Origin: Candidatus Gastranaerophilales bacterium
Lineage (GTDB): Bacteria; Cyanobacteriota; Vampirovibrionia; Gastranaerophilales; Gastranaerophilaceae
Direction: 5' to 3'
Assembly: GCA_944323655.1 (NCBI GenBank)
Contig: CALUTL010000030.1
Location: 1 to 64,000 of the forward strand
DNA length: 64,000 nt
Below, one piece after another: positions 63,337-64,000 of the stretch. The stretch's first letter is position 1, and every line of letters starts with the position of its first letter. The translations under genes and the position numbers were made by a program. The notes beneath the pieces were generated by a model that was not told the DNA's origin, did no database searches, and worked only from the letters and a program-made list of their open reading frames with translations.

Positions 63337-63744
63337 TTACTTAACCCAAAATTCGTTCATAGTCAAAGGGGTTCTGGGGTTGTCACGCGAAAAAACCTGC
63401 ATTACATAATTGCCGGACTGATTTATTACGATATAATCGTCATAATAGTAAATCTGTTCGTCCTTTAATCTTATGTCCTTACCGTAATAAACCTTATACC
63501 CCAGTCTGCCGTAATCGTTATCTTTTTTGACGATTTGCAGATACATAAATCTTGAATGAATTTTCTGAGGCATAACAACAAGATAATAAATTCTTGTACC
63601 TCTTTCAAAAACCTGCTCATGACCCATTACAGTGTCAACGGTTATCGGATATTTGTTAAAAAGTATTCCGGGTTTTTCCTCATCACAAGCTGTCGTGAAA
63701 AGCATTATGAATAATATACAGACCGTAAATAAAATCTTTCGCAT
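63337..63744 (-). CDS. Lipoprotein, hypothetical
   Basis: 135 residues. The signal peptide ends with the lipobox FTTAC (Cys 20). The mature part is beta-rich (RIYYLVVMPQKIHSRFMYLQIV, QIYYYDDYIVINQSGNYVMQVFS) and ends in a single compact domain. Its ATG overlaps the stop of the upstream TPR gene (TAATG), so the two are co-translated. Function unknown. Confidence 0.85.
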   Translation of the reverse strand: MRKILFTVCILFIMLFTTACDEEKPGILFNKYPITVDTVMGHEQVFERGTRIYYLVVMPQKIHSRFMYLQIVKKDNDYGRLGYKVYYGKDIRLKDEQIYYYDDYIVINQSGNYVMQVFSRDNPRTPLTMNEFWVK

Positions 63745-64000
63745 TACTGTAAGCTGTTAATCCTGTCTTCTACAACTTTTACCATATTAGAATCTTTGTT
63801 ATATTTTAAAAACGAACGATAATTTTCTACGGCTTCAGCTTTATTATCTTCTTCTTCATACGCAATTGCAAGAGCATAATAAGCATAAGCATATTCAGCA
63901 TTCAAAGAAATTACTTTTTCAAAACATTCCTTGCTCTTTGAAATATTATTGTCATTAGCATATACAAGACCTAAATTAAACCATCCGTCAGCATAATCAG
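63744..64000 (-). CDS. TPR protein, 3' part (5' end outside window)
   Basis: The frame is open from the right window edge to TAA at 63746-63744 (85 codons). The translation shows two TPR units: ADGWFNLGLVYANDNN...CFEKVISLN and AEYAYAYYALAIAYEEEDN...YRSFLKYN, ending VEDRINSLQ. The gene begins beyond the window. It is coupled to the downstream lipoprotein gene. Confidence 0.85.
   Translation of the reverse strand, partial: DYADGWFNLGLVYANDNNISKSKECFEKVISLNAEYAYAYYALAIAYEEEDNKAEAVENYRSFLKYNKDSNMVKVVEDRINSLQ

Overview
This is a 64 kb stretch of chromosome from a low-GC bacterium, most likely a gut member of the Melainabacteria (Vampirovibrionia, order Gastranaerophilales), the non-photosynthetic sister group of Cyanobacteria. 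The evidence is indirect. The GyrA C-terminal region has cyanobacterial-type motifs ([20 protein letters not shown]). Several hypothetical proteins, including the MG-x-x-ASQARLL proteins and proteins with a PLTFG or PAFEG motif near the N-terminus, resemble proteins I associate with this lineage. Glycolysis uses a pyrophosphate-type phosphofructokinase, and there are no photosynthesis genes. Assignment below class level is inference. I see no tRNA, rRNA, CRISPR array, transposase or complete prophage.

Layout. 1-1901: 3' part of a large repeat-rich protein. 1985-4271: phosphohexomutase and prephenate dehydratase. 4281-5775: a self-contained two-gene phage-tail-like island with its own promoter and terminator. 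5867-10780: tyrS, cysE, a small protein, an MDR dehydrogenase, an LptF/G-type permease and a coiled-coil protein. 10945-15771: two related ASQARLL proteins flanking PPi-phosphofructokinase. 15880-20490: peptide-type ABC transporter (binding protein and two permeases, no ATPase) coupled to an MgtC-like protein. 20959-24537: two-component system coupled to a TadA-like deaminase and a TIGR02757 protein. 24711-29889: murA, a small duplicated-motif protein and mfd. 29907-34998: PpiC lipoprotein, grpE, dnaJ, a beta-propeller protein and an O-methyltransferase. 34995-39878: thiL, a GAF-GGDEF-HD-GYP protein, a frameshifted glycosyltransferase and a ROK kinase. 40004-44998: GH13 protein, TPR proteins, a metallophosphoesterase and an MBL-fold hydrolase. 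44995-48309: zinc-ribbon regulator, secreted protein, recA and a MerR-like protein. 48482-50639: three tandem TonB-C proteins. 50677-53707: rpmB, ispD, a small HTH gene divergent from a prepilin gene, and a HEAT-repeat protein. 54018-57532: histidine kinase, holB and holA. 58117-64000: gyrA, lineage-specific small proteins, an unusual radical-SAM protein, a lipoprotein and a truncated TPR gene.

Most genes are housekeeping (cell wall, DNA replication and repair, chaperones, translation), mixed with envelope and signalling genes. The points most worth following are: repeated placement of a -10 hexamer exactly six bases before a start codon (leaderless mRNAs); a probably switchable or broken GT9 glycosyltransferase; the paired ASQARLL proteins; the radical-SAM protein; and two intergenic composite inverted-repeat elements.
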